From positions 6,978 to 70,977 of the forward strand of contig CAJJDO010000151.1 of assembly GCA_905183005.1 (NCBI GenBank): 64,000 nt of DNA, written 5' to 3'. Below the pieces are notes generated by a model, which was not told the origin of the DNA, searched no databases, and saw only the letters and a list, made by a program, of their open reading frames with translations. A program made the translations under genes and the position numbers. Origin of the DNA: Paramecium pentaurelia. Taxonomy: Eukaryota > Ciliophora > Oligohymenophorea > Peniculida > Parameciidae. Positions 38,906-51,797 of this stretch are shown one piece after another (position 1 is the first letter of the stretch; each line of letters starts with the position of its first letter).

Positions 38906-41148
38906 ATGGAAGAAGAATTTAAGTGTCGTTATGAAGCACATGAAAATGAACCAATAATAGGATTTTGTATGAATAAGAATTGCTCAAAACCTTCTTAATT
39001 TTGTTTTTAATGTTTGAAAACATTTCATTAAGATCATCACGATGATTGCATAGGATTTTAATAATTGTAAAAGTTGATTGATCAATTAATTCAATCCTAA
39101 GATGAGCAATCTACCATTTATAATAATATTAGGGATTAATTTATGCAAGCATTCAATACTATCTCCAAAAAGTTTCAATCAGATATTTTTATATTAAGAG
39201 AAATAGATCAACAATTGAATAACTAATAATATTATTCTTTAAAATAATAAATACTATTTATTTAGGACCTCTACTCAAATGAGAAAGAAAAGAAAGAATT
39301 TAAATTCCCAATTAAATATCAGGGATCATTCCTAATTGAACTGGAAAAGTTAATAAAAGCTTTTAAAGAATAAGAAAATGCATAAAATGAATTGAAAGAA
39401 AAATTATTTGAATAAGGTAATTATTTAAATATCATAAACTATTAGGAAATGAATTATTTGATAAAGGCTTATATGATGAGGTTATAAACTTGTTTGATAA
39501 TTCATAAAAATATGATTGTACGGTGTATAATTTATAGGGTAAAATAATTAATATGAGTTTTAGGCATGGCTTTAGGTAAATTGAATCGTAATAACGATGC
39601 TGTAGATTTTTATGATTAAGCCATTAAAATCAATCCATATTATAATACAGCATTTTATAATAAGGGTAAATAGAATTCTTTAATTAGGCAATGCATTATT
39701 CAATTTGGATCGTTATGAAGAAGCCATTAAATAATATGACCAAGCAATTGATATTAATTCAAATGATAGTGATGCATTTTATAATAAGGGTATTTAGTTA
39801 TTTTATATCTTTTTTAATTTAGGTAATACATTATTCACGTTGAATCGCTATTAAGATGCAATTGTATGTTATGATCAAGCAATTAAAATCAATCCAAAAT
39901 ATTGTGATGCATTTTATAATAAGGGTAAACAATTTCAATAATATAAATTGATAGGTATTGCATTATTCAACTTGTAACGTTATGAAGAAGCAATAGAATG
40001 CTATGATTAGGCAATTAATATTAATTCAAATGATAATGATGCAATTTATAATAAGAGTATTGAGTTCTTTAATATAAATTTTAACTTAGGTATTGCGTTA
40101 AGAAACTTGCAGCTTAATTAAAATTCTATAGAAAATTATGAGCAAGTGATTAAGGTTAATAGAAGACGGGGCGACTAAATTTAAAATAAAGGTATATAAA
40201 TTTTACAATTTAGGAAATAATTTAAGAAAATTGAATCATAATTAAGATGCAAAAAGATTTTATGATGAACCATTTATAGAAAATCAAAATTATAATCTAG
40301 TTTCCTATGATCAACCAATTAGAGTAAATTCAAAAGACAGCAACGCATTTTATAATAAAGGTAAATTAGTTTTTGTAAACATGTAAATTAGGAAATACAT
40401 TAATCAGCTTGAATTTTTATTAAGAAGCATTAAACTTTTATTATAAAGCTATAAAAATTAATCCAAATAACAGCTTGGCATATAATAATTATGGTAAATT
40501 AGTTATTAAATTTTAATTTTAATTTAGGAGTTGCATTAATAAACATGAACCATTATGAAGAAGCCATATAATATTATGATTAGGCGATTAGAATCAATCC
40601 AAATTATAATGAATTTTAATATAATAAGGGTATTTGAGTTACATTAAATATAGGCAATGCATTATTCAATCTAAGTCGTTATTCATATGCAATTTAATGC
40701 TATGATGAAGCCATTAAGATAGATTTAACTGATAGCCATTCATTTTATAATAAAGGTAAATATATATCTACACATTATCTTAGGAAATGTGTTAATTTAA
40801 TTAGAAAAGTATTATGATGCAATTAAATGTTATAATCAAGCAATTTAAATCAATCCAGATTATAGTGATGCATTTAATAATAAAGGTAAAAGAATTCTTT
40901 ATATAAAATTTAGGTAATGCATTATTTCATTTAAATCAGTTTTCTAAAGCTTTAGAATGCTATGATTAGGCTTTAACTATTCTGTAAAATGCTTTTTATA
41001 TGAAGAATAAAGGTATCAAATATTTGCTACTTTAGCTGATGCACTATTTTATTTAAATAAAAAGGAAGAATCTAAGTAATGGTATTTGTATGCAAAAAAT
41101 GCAGGTTATAATGAAGATAAAATTAGTTAAATATTGAAAAACTTTTGA
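38906..41148 (+). CDS. B-box zinc finger + 13 TPR protein, one intron per TPR
   Basis: Fourteen exons give 626 residues, fully in frame. Exon 1 holds a B-box-like zinc site (CRYEAHENEPIIGFC, CFQCLKTFHQDHHDDC) and a coiled coil. Then come 13 TPR units, for example GNALFNLDRYEEAIKQYDQA and GNTLFTLNRYQDAIVCYDQA; units 6, 7 and 12 are degenerate. TPR arrays bind partner peptides; the partner is unknown. Introns: 39417-39445, 39539-39563, 39666-39687, 39790-39822, 39925-39954, 40057-40089, 40192-40213, 40361-40391, 40494-40527, 40630-40653, 40756-40783, 40886-40913 and 41013-41035. All are 22-34 nt and GTA...TAG. All sit in the same place: after the first base of the codon (usually Gly) that opens each TPR. 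A decayed relative is at 9023-10319. Confidence 0.9.
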
Positions 41149-41795
41149 ATTTAATTAATTAATTTAAAGTATAAGATAATTTCGAATATAAAAATATATA
41201 CTCTTTTTTCCAGAATTACATTTTATGTAAATATGAAAATTTTAATTGTAATTTTGTTTTATATTGCCTATTTATTGAAAAAGTGATTCTTTTTAAACAA
41301 ATTACTTATTATATTATATAGATGATGATATCCATAATTCTATTTATTTACTCTTTCTAAATATATAGTTTAAGATAAATAATGGATATTTTATAAGAAA
41401 TCATCTGAGGTGAATTAGATATTAATTAAAGCTGTATGATTGATCAATAAATCAGAAAGAGAGATTTTTAAAATCTAAATTAGTGCTTGAATAAGAGATT
41501 TAGATATTAACAAATTGTTTTTGCTTTGAAAGTGTTCCTTCCCTATTTTATAAATAATTAAAAAATTAATTTTCATATTTTATCATCCTTACTTTAATTA
41601 TTTAATGTATTATAATATTATAAAGTTGTATTTTTTTTCATTAAATAGGTAATATATATAAATGAATTTAATTGATATAGAATTAATCTTATTTATAATG
41701 GTAGTTGGAAATAAATCAAAAAATAATATAGTTTAACTAAGAATGACTTATAGAATATATGAATTAAATAACAATTTGAATGAAAAAAAAAACAT
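41149..41795. other. Convergent intergenic spacer
   Basis: AT-rich spacer between the TPR gene and the kinase gene; nothing recognised. Confidence 0.4.
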
Positions 41796-43588
41796 TCAAG
41801 AAATCTTTTTGTTTCTATTAGTTGGAGTAGATGCTAATTTACTAGGTTAGGAAACAGTTTATAAATTTTCAGGAATTCGAATTTGTCTTGTTGAATTGTA
41901 CATTCTTGCCATCTCATTGATTCCTGAACCTTCATTTTATATAGGCTAATCCTCAAATTAATCTTAAATCTATTTTCTATGTGAATTTTGAATAGCAATT
42001 CTATGTAAATCAATATGCTTTTTAGATTCTGTTTTCTGTAATTATGTTGTTGGTATATCTAATAAATGAAATAAAATTAATTACCAGATATATCTCTAGA
42101 ACCTAATCTATTCAATTTACAACTATATTAACTAAATTTTGATGCACCAATTACAGAAGGAGGTTTCATTTCAATTTTTGCAAATGAATTATTAGAAACA
42201 CATGAAATTGATTCAATAGAATTTAAATTTCCTGTAAAAGCTGGTTATCTTTATTCTAAATTGAGATCTATTGATCCCATTTTCACATTATTCTTGTAAT
42301 ACTAATTATAATCATTCAAATTTTGTTAATATTTTTCTTATTTTACTTATTGTTCTTTAGCTAATTCTTTAAAATATGGATGTCTTAAACACTTATATAA
42401 TATTTGTTAATTTTTACTTCAGTTGAACTCAATCTATCCTAGTTCTTTTTCAACAACATTGATCGTATTAAATCCTACATTTATATTGGTGCAGATTTAA
42501 ATAAGGAATCATCAAAATTAATAATACAATCTTTATTGGCTTTCAAAATAGCTTTTTAATCTTTACCTGTAAATGGTTAATCACCAGTCTAATATTAATA
42601 AATAATTTACTATTAGAATATACAAGATGATTCCAGCACTAAAAACATCACATTTTTCATCATAAATTTATTATCCATCAATATAATCTAATATTTCAGG
42701 AGCAACAAATCCAGGAGTACCACATCTTTTAAATAAAATATTATTATCCTATAATAATGCTGCCAATCCAAAATCAGCTAATACAATTTCATAATTATTT
42801 TCATAAGATTTCAATAATAGATTTTCAGGTTTAAGATCTCTATGAGCTATATTAAATTAATGCATATGATTTAATGCTGATAATAAATTATAAGCTAATC
42901 TCTATAATGTTTCAGCAGGTAAAAATCCTACAAAATATTAATATTTAATAATACCTGTTTCTCTCACTCTTTAAAGTAATTCTCCTCCTGCTACAATATC
43001 AACTACAAAATAAACAGAATTAGCTGTTTCATGTACTTCATGTAATTTAAGAATATTTGGATGATTAAATTTTCTCATCACTTTCATTTCATTTAAAAGA
43101 CTTTCAATTCCTTTGTGTTATTGTAACATAAAAGTTTTGCTAAAAGCTTTTACAGCATATTAAATATTATTCTCTTTTCTGGTGGCAAGATAAACTTTTG
43201 CAAAACTCCCCTTTCCAATTAATTTAGAAACCATATAAGCTTCATGGAAATTCTCCAATAAACAAGCTTTTCTAAGATGGATTCTCCATTAATCATAACG
43301 AGACTTATCAGATAGAAAAATCTCCAAAGTTTTAGTTTAATATTGCAATCTGAATCCATACTGTTGTTCATCAGAATTTAATTAAACTAAATGATCAGAT
43401 CCTGGTTCAATGTAAGTCAAATGTGTAGTAATGAGAGGTGCACATTTTAATTTATCAACAGTTACTTTATATATGTATTCTAATCCAAGTACAATAAAGA
43501 TGGGTTTGACAATAGCTTTGCCTGCAGTCAAAAATTCTTATTCAATTAAAAATGTTTGGGACTTGATATTAAATGATATTAGTTACAT
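41796..43588 (-). CDS. Serine/threonine protein kinase with N-terminal PH-like domain
   Basis: Five exons give 563 residues. Residues about 30-110 look like a PH fold (YGFRLQYQTKTLEIFLSD, ending YDQWRIHLRKAC). Kinase domain about 118-375: glycine loop IGKGSFAKVY, ATP-binding Lys in YAVKAF, catalytic loop HRDLKPENLLL, metal-binding ADFGLA, APE as GFVAPEIL, and HPYFKEL near the end. All catalytic residues are present, so it should be active. It resembles ciliate CAMK-like kinases with a PH leader. Introns (minus strand): 42928-42954, 42589-42610, 42392-42417 and 42059-42084. The third ends in AAG rather than TAG, but skipping it breaks the conserved HPYF region. The exact start is uncertain; 43588 is the ATG that keeps frame, and another frame upstream (MTEQKVISIF) cannot be joined by a visible intron. 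Confidence 0.85.
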
Positions 43589-44264
43589 CCAACACAGATT
43601 TATCACAAGTTTACCAAAATTTATTCCTGGTTTTTCCAAAATCAAAGATAGAAATTACTTTTTATTCAGTCATTAATCTATACTACTGACACTAAAATAA
43701 TAATTTAATAAATAAGTTTTAATTTCTCAACATCTTAGAAACATTTAATTTGTATCAAATTTACATCCCCATAGAATCTTAAATTAAGAATCATCATCCT
43801 TTAATTATCAATTCAAAAGTCATTAAATATCTTATTAGTTTATAATTCATTTCTATAACATTTCATATGATTACTTAATCAAAACTTACACACAAAAAAA
43901 AATATTCTGCATAGATTCTTGAAAAATTATAAAAATCTCAAAAATAAAATATGTCTTATCTAGAAAACTAAATAATTATTTTACGTTTTATAAATTACTC
44001 TAAGAATACTTCAATTTAGATGTCTTAAATTTTTATTTCGTAATAAGAATTCAAAAATGTTACATTTATTAGTTTATGTAGATGATAAATTTAGAAATTT
44101 CGTAATATATTTATAAAAAACAAAATAAAACTAACTAACATAATAACAATTTAGTCATCTTTAACTATTATTATTATACTCTTTCTTAATAACTCAACAT
44201 TATTATTTTATTTTAGGTTTGTTTAGTACAAATGTAGTAAGGAATAACCTTGACTTTCTTTTTT
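43589..44264. other. Intergenic
   Basis: AT-rich, nothing recognised. Confidence 0.4.
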
Positions 44265-44930
44265 TCACTTTTGTAGTATTTCTATAGATCGAATTTGGTT
44301 CTCCAAATAACCTTCATATTATTATCTTATTAGATTTTTAACCCAATTTAAAGAAATTATAGATAAAATTTCAACTTCTATATCAAATACCTAGCCAATT
44401 TTATTGTTCTCCTAACATTTGTTATTCTTGACTAATAAATCATATTGGTATTATAGAATATCAATAGCAAATAGCTATTACATACTATTTTATCATCTGA
44501 TAATTTTATTTCATATCTCTATCTACTTTAAAATATAGATCTGATGAATTTGTAATTCTAACTCTAATATTTTTTTTCTATTCATGTTCTGCTAATTCAA
44601 ACAGTTCCTATGATGATGTACTCAATTAGTTAATTCAAACATATGTAACTGATATTTTTGTGATTAACATAATAAGAATGGCTTAACAAATTTCCAACTC
44701 ACAACATTGATTTTGGCAATTTTACATATTTGTTCATCAGAAGAAAATAAAAATATTAATTCTGTTAATTCCGCTTTAGAAATTTGTATAATCTAATCCA
44801 AAATGGTTATACAATCTAATATAGATAATTCTTAAATACTATTGTTAATATGACAAACTTGACACTAGCTTTATATTCAGTGTATGCAAAATTAAATAAT
44901 TATCCATTTGAATAAATGCTATCTGTCATT
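44265..44930 (-). pseudogene. Decayed gene of unknown family
   Basis: Coding-like segments appear in alternating frames: SIQELSILDCITILDQII with SSDEQICKIAKINVVSW, then ELFELAEHEQKKNIRVRI with SSDLYFKVDR, then NKIGQVFDIEVEIL to TGA at 44265-44267. At least three frame changes and no start. Not recognised. Confidence 0.4.
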
Positions 44931-45146
44931 AGAATTATTCATATTGATATTTACAATTTAATATATTTACATATATAATTTATATCAATCAACATTGCAA
45001 TATATTTTCCTTATAAAATAATTATCAATTGGAAATAATTTGTCTTCATATTTGATACTGAATAAATACATTTTAATATCTAACAGGTAATTATGGACGA
45101 TTGGATAGAAATATTTTTAAATTTTTTATATATCATCGTTTTTATA

Positions 45147-45806
45147 TCATTCGTTAGCAATCTTAAATTAATTTGAATTCTTTCCAGCAACTATAATTTA
45201 TTGCTTTTTAGGATCGAATTTCTGATGATGAGATCTACACTGACTCGCAGATCTAGATTTTATGAAATCAGACATTTTCTTAAATATTTGTTTCATTTTC
45301 TTCTAATCTGAATCTGACATAATATCTTTATGATTCAATATAAACTATTCATATAGTCTATGCTCTTTATTCGTCCAATGGCCTTAATAATTATAATAAA
45401 TGGAGTACCTTTTTTAAAACTTTTGCTTTTTTTAGATTTTTTCTTTTTCTTTTTGTTCAAAATAATTATTGTTTCTGGATTTTTAGAAATGGCAGATTAA
45501 TGGTTGTCAAATGTAGTTGGTGTTTCAATTTGTTCATTTTATAAGGATCTGTGTAACGTTTCTGAACATTTTTCCTAAATTTGTGTCATTTAATTTATGC
45601 TTAGCTGGTTGTGAATCTATGGCTATTGATAGTAGCAGTTTATTCTTTAAAAATCAGATAGATAATTGGGGATGAAGTTTCCATATTAATAATACTGATT
45701 ATACCATTGATATGTATATGAAGGTTGACAAAAGTTGAAAGAACCTAAAAATGTATAGTATTTTTGTACTTTATGAGTCTTAAGGAATATAAGCAAAAGG
45801 AAACAT
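45147..45806 (-). CDS. Myb/SANT-domain protein
   Basis: Three exons give 202 residues. Residues 1-65 are Tyr/Gln-rich (YQWYNQYYQYGNFIP), 106-124 a basic Lys run, and 122-182 a single Myb/SANT repeat: KKGHWTNKEHRLYEQF opens helix 1, and SASQCRSHHQKF is the recognition helix. Such proteins bind DNA or histones; a transcriptional role is inferred, and the basic run may be a nuclear signal. Introns: 45745-45769 (25 nt, TAG) and 45383-45408 (26 nt, ending AAG). The second lies exactly inside the conserved KKG/HW junction, so the domain itself shows that it must be removed. Confidence 0.85.
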
Positions 45807-46741
45807 TTTAAAGATGTTGAGTTGTAAATAAAAAATAATTATTGTCTTTTAAGGATTCATCATTAAGTTTAATTTAGGATCTACATAATATTAATCATAA
45901 ATAGTGTTAAAAAGACAATTATTTTAGGAATTCATATTGATAATAATTAAATACAACTTATATTGATATACTATATTACAATCGTCCCCATTTTCCATAT
46001 TGTATCTTATTTACAATTAATTTAAAAGTATTTGAAGAAACGTGAAATTGTAGCCTTAGTTGACTTTTCATTATTCTCTACTAAGCCATCTAATCAAAAA
46101 CATATGAATATGTCACCATACTAAACATTTTCTAATTGTTCATTATTTTTAATTCAATATTTTTATATTGTAATTTTTGTTTATTTAATTGATTTTTTTA
46201 TTTATTTTATTTTAATTATACTTATATTTTGTTTTATTGAATTGATTTATAAATTGCTATTAAGTCTTAAGCAAATTACTAATTAATGAAATTATGTTAA
46301 TTTTCTTTTCTTTACATGCTTGCAATTATATATTATAAAACTTGCTTCCTTATTATTTTTATTTATTTCATTTTAGATTTTGTTTACAAAAAATACTTTG
46401 AACTAGAGATTTTGTATTAAACAAAGTAATTATTTGTATTTAATTTAACATTATGATTTTATTTAGATATCTTGTTACTCCATTTATAAATAAATTGTAT
46501 CTAATTGTAAATGTTTTTTATATGATATCAAACTTGAATATACAATTAGATCTTTATATAACATTCAAATTGTGAAATAGTAAATAAAATAAAAAGAAAA
46601 GAAAAATAGTTAAAATAGTAAAAAGCAGTTTGTTTTTTAAAGAAATTCTAAAAATTTAGTAAGTTTATATTTTTTCTGAAGTTTTTATTCATTACAATTT
46701 ATAAATATTATATGTTTTTATATATTATTGATAATAATCTC
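45807..46741. other. Intergenic
   Basis: Extremely AT-rich spacer between the 5' end of the Myb gene and the 3' end of the vWA gene; nothing recognised. Confidence 0.4.
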
Positions 46742-49700
46742 TCATACTTTAATTATTCTTATTTACTTAGTCCAAGCTTCTCCTATTTCTGAAGGTTACA
46801 TTGAATGTTGCAATTTTCCAAGGGAGCAATATCTGTTAAAGAAATCAGTAATGTCAATCATTGTCTTTTATTATTTATCAAGACAACAAGCAATCAAATC
46901 TATTTTCATTCTCTATGAATTTGGCATTCTTGCAAACTGCTCCAATGCCTAAGTAGGATATGAATCTTCACCATCAGTATAAAAAAATATGATATGTCTA
47001 GATTTAATTAAATATTTACTTATTGAATTAATCAAAGTTTCTTACAGCTTGAAGTTTTTCATAAGCTAATTAGAAGGCACTTTAAAAGCTAGTACCTCCT
47101 CCATTACATAGTAATACATTTTTTATAGTTTGCATGTTTATAGGTGAACAGTCTACTACACATCTTGCAGTACTATTGAAGATTATGATGGTAACTCTTA
47201 TATTCTAATTCTATTATGCTTATTATAAAAACGAAAGTATTCCATTTTATGCTTAATTAAATCTATCTCCTGACATAGATCCAGAATCATCTAATAAAAC
47301 CACATAATGATAGCTTTATTAGTTTTCCTTAAAATTACTTTGTTTTTCATTAAAAGTAAAGCTTCTTCCATCCCTTCCAAATCGATAGTAACAATAATCT
47401 TTACCAATATTATTCCATATTACATTAAACTTATCATTTATTTTTTTATCACTACACCTTTCTTGAATATCCCAATCTTTAAACATATTTCTAATATCTC
47501 CCATATAAATAGAACGATCACTTGAATCAAATTCCAAAACTAAGTAGTCATTTTTAATCTCTTTGCATGAATACAAGGAAGGCTCTTACTCTACAAGAAT
47601 GCCAGCCATACCTCTTATTACATGCTCATTTCTGCATTAATGTTTATGATTAACTTCACTTATATCTATATCACATTTTCTCTTACAAGTTGGACAACAT
47701 TCTCTACATCCAATCAAATTATATCTTATTTTTTAAATGTACTATTCGATAAATTTATTTGAGACTTTGAGTTATTGAATTTATTCTTTTACTTCAATGA
47801 TGAATCCTGAAACAAAATCTGATAAAATGTTTATTCTTTAATCTTTTGCTTATAAAAATTATTCAGCTATTTTACACTGATCATTCGAAATTTAAAAAAT
47901 GCTCTTAAATTTATCCTATATATTATCTAAATCTTCTTTAGATAAATTTCCTACCAAATATTTCATAACTATTTGATATAAAATTTTTGGAGCATCTTAA
48001 GGATTTATTAATTAGATGAAGAACTCGGTAGCTTTTTAATTTTCAATAGCTTATCCTTGTATTTTCGACAATTTTGAAAGAATCAAAGATAAATCCTTAT
48101 CCACATTCTCTCTTAATTTTTGAGTATATTACTCTACAAATTATTATCGCATATTTCCAGTTCTTAAAGTAACTTCATCCTCAATAAACTTAACAGGATT
48201 GTCAATGTATTTCTGAGTTTAGATATAAGAATTTTATTTTTCTTTTTAATTAAATAATTTGTCATCAAGATCATCAATTAAATAATAAGATTACATTTTA
48301 CGATCATTTACTAATTGATCTAATTCTTTATAGGCATCATTTATAAGATTAATTTAATGTTACTTAATTGATTAATCAATAATCAATTTAGAAATGGCTT
48401 TTCCATTTAACAGTGATTACATACTTTAATCATGCTAAATATCTGCAATAAATTTATCAAACTTTTCCTTTTTCAATAAACTAAGTTCTTCATTTTCATA
48501 TTTAATATATTATTAATATCTTTGATAACATAAATACCTCCAAAAAATAAAGATTGCAAAATTATAAAATATTTTTTATCCAACATTTCCTAAAATAGCT
48601 CCGTATTAAAAAAAACATTGATTAAATTAATCAATTTACTTTTCTACTTTATCCATAATAATTTGGATCATGTTAATATGAAATTAAGTTTCATTTGCTC
48701 GAAATTCTTATTCTATTATCCTGTAGATTTTTTTATAGATATCTTTCCAATCATTCTTAAAGTCCATAATCAAATCAAATAATTTATAATCTTTTTCAAT
48801 TTTATCTTTTTAAAACATGACCACAGTGTTTTGATTATAAATTATTTTTTTATCTATGATAAAATTGGTTCTCTCATTTAATTCTTCACTTGCTTTAATT
48901 GTTGTTGTTTGAGGACTAATACTCAATCTATCTAAGAAATTTAATTCATTTTAATTATTTAGATAATATTTCTTAAAAGGTATTTCTTGATAAATTAAAT
49001 AGTCTAAAATAGTTTTCTCCTTTTTAGCAATGACTAAATCTTAAAATTCATCAAATTTATCTGTATTAAATCTATAGCCAAAAATTTTGAAAAGATCAAA
49101 AAATTATAATGTTGCTTCTCTCTTGTCCTTATTTTCACAAAATTTAGTCAAATCTATAATTGCTTTATTTTTGAAGTAATTCTCTAAATCTGTTATTGAG
49201 ATCCATTTTAACTATATTTCTAAATTAGAAAGTTAAATATGTGAGGATATCAATTTTGTTTTTTCAATATCATATATTTGAGCTATTATTTTTTGAAACT
49301 TTTTTTTATATTCATTGTGCACCCTATCCTCTATAGGTCTTGGCTCTATTTGCTTAAAGTCTGTTTTATCTCTATTTATAAACTCAAATATCTCAAATAC
49401 ACTACTTTGAGTCAAATCCTTATGCATTATATCAAAGGATTAATCAAAATCATCTTAACCAAGCTTATTCATTATTAAATTACTTGTAAATTATTCTATT
49501 TACTCTTTTTTATCTGAGTCCAGATTATATTTTTTAAATTTACTTAAAACCCTTAAAAATTCTTTTTCACTAAACTTTTTGAGTGAATCTTAATTCCTTT
49601 TTTTCAGTTCGTTTGAAATTACACTCCATAGTTCCTCAAATTTTTCATTTGTCTTATTTTTTTCATTCTAATAACTCGCTAATAAATTTTCATCCTAACT

Positions 49701-50041
49701 TAAATTAGCTGCAAAATCATCAAGGTTTTAAAATGAAATTTGATTATTAAAGTTATTTTCTTAAACCAATTCTAATTAATTAGGAAATCTCTTTTCTAAT
49801 TGATGGATAAACATTTCTTTTTCTTTGATATTCAGTTCTTCATATAATTTATTTATGAGATCCTGTAATTCATTTACATCTTTATAATTCTTATTGTTTA
49901 GTTTCTCAAAGGTATTTTACACCTTATTTTTGGTAATTATATAGAAGGATGAAAAAGTGAAAGCAAACTGGATGATGAAATTAAATGAGGATGATCGATA
50001 GACATATATTCAATATAGTTATTTATTATTCTATCACCCAT
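46742..50041 (-). CDS. Large protein with VLIG-like Cys region and C-terminal vWA domain, two frameshifts
   Basis: Long, almost continuous frame of about 1090 codons. N-terminus MGDRIINNYIEYMSID; central 750 residues mostly helical and charged. Then a conserved Cys/His cluster, GCRECCPTCKRKCD with HKHQC (about 47720-47640), similar to the C-terminal zinc-like box of very large GTPases (VLIG family). The C-terminus is a vWA domain with the MIDAS motif DDSGSMSG (about 47270-47295), the Thr of GGGTSFQ and FYTDGED. No GTPase motifs are seen, so it is either a truncated or a GTPase-free relative. Frameshifts lie near 49920 (LPKIRCK / NTFEKL) and near 47045 (AYEKL / SISKYLIKS). It may be one gene with sequencing indels or a recent pseudogene. 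Its first 535 bases recur after the single N. Confidence 0.6.
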
Positions 50042-50605
50042 GAATAATTATAATAGCCAATATATATTTTAACAATAAAAGTCTCAATATAAGGAACTTA
50101 AAATGGTTATTCATTAATATATTATAGCAAAATAAGTAGTAATCTTATGACATAAATTTTATTGATAATTTTACAAATAGATATTATATTTTTAATCTTA
50201 TAAAATTTAAATTAAATTGATTCTAATTATTAATGAGTCTCTTTAATAAGTTAAATTAATTCTATATTCTATTTATTGATCATTAAAGAATCATATCAAT
50301 CATTTTCAATTAAATCATTTCTAATTCATATAGAGAATATTAACTCTAATAGATAAATACTATATTTTATGTAAATTCTTAGAAAAGATTATGAAAAAAT
50401 AAAAATTAATATTAGATTCTAAATATATATTTATCTGTTTAACGATAATCAAATTAAAAATGAAAAATAATATTAATTTAATAATAAATTAATAAAGAGA
50501 AAGAGTTATTCTACAATATTTTTTTTATAAAACTTGAATCACAATAATATTTAATTGTTTGCATAAAAATAATTGTTTATTTAAAATAATATAAAAAATA
50601 CACGT
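49507..50605. repeat. Exact duplication, unit 3 copy 1 (assembly overlap)
   Basis: 1099 bases repeated at 50607-51705 across a single N at 50606. Covers the start of the vWA gene and its upstream DNA. Confidence 0.9.
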
Positions 50606-50606
50606 N

Positions 50607-51705
50607 TTTTTATCTGAGTCCAGATTATATTTTTTAAATTTACTTAAAACCCTTAAAAATTCTTTTTCACTAAACTTTTTGAGTGAATCTTAATTCCTTT
50701 TTTTCAGTTCGTTTGAAATTACACTCCATAGTTCCTCAAATTTTTCATTTGTCTTATTTTTTTCATTCTAATAACTCGCTAATAAATTTTCATCCTAACT
50801 TAAATTAGCTGCAAAATCATCAAGGTTTTAAAATGAAATTTGATTATTAAAGTTATTTTCTTAAACCAATTCTAATTAATTAGGAAATCTCTTTTCTAAT
50901 TGATGGATAAACATTTCTTTTTCTTTGATATTCAGTTCTTCATATAATTTATTTATGAGATCCTGTAATTCATTTACATCTTTATAATTCTTATTGTTTA
51001 GTTTCTCAAAGGTATTTTACACCTTATTTTTGGTAATTATATAGAAGGATGAAAAAGTGAAAGCAAACTGGATGATGAAATTAAATGAGGATGATCGATA
51101 GACATATATTCAATATAGTTATTTATTATTCTATCACCCATGAATAATTATAATAGCCAATATATATTTTAACAATAAAAGTCTCAATATAAGGAACTTA
51201 AAATGGTTATTCATTAATATATTATAGCAAAATAAGTAGTAATCTTATGACATAAATTTTATTGATAATTTTACAAATAGATATTATATTTTTAATCTTA
51301 TAAAATTTAAATTAAATTGATTCTAATTATTAATGAGTCTCTTTAATAAGTTAAATTAATTCTATATTCTATTTATTGATCATTAAAGAATCATATCAAT
51401 CATTTTCAATTAAATCATTTCTAATTCATATAGAGAATATTAACTCTAATAGATAAATACTATATTTTATGTAAATTCTTAGAAAAGATTATGAAAAAAT
51501 AAAAATTAATATTAGATTCTAAATATATATTTATCTGTTTAACGATAATCAAATTAAAAATGAAAAATAATATTAATTTAATAATAAATTAATAAAGAGA
51601 AAGAGTTATTCTACAATATTTTTTTTATAAAACTTGAATCACAATAATATTTAATTGTTTGCATAAAAATAATTGTTTATTTAAAATAATATAAAAAATA
51701 CACGT
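50607..51705. repeat. Exact duplication, unit 3 copy 2
   Basis: Offset of 1100. Contains a second, truncated copy of the vWA gene start (ATG at 51141, minus). Apart from that it is AT-rich non-coding DNA leading to the choline kinase gene. Confidence 0.9.
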
Positions 51706-51797
51706 CAGATTTAAATCAGGTACGTACGAATATTACAACAATATTGTGCCTTTGTATACCTGAGATATTGTATTTAAAAACACTTATATAATAAATA

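Noticed and set aside
47307..47525. Plus-strand hydrophobic ORF
   Set aside because: Opposite the vWA gene, whose minus frame is clearly coding.
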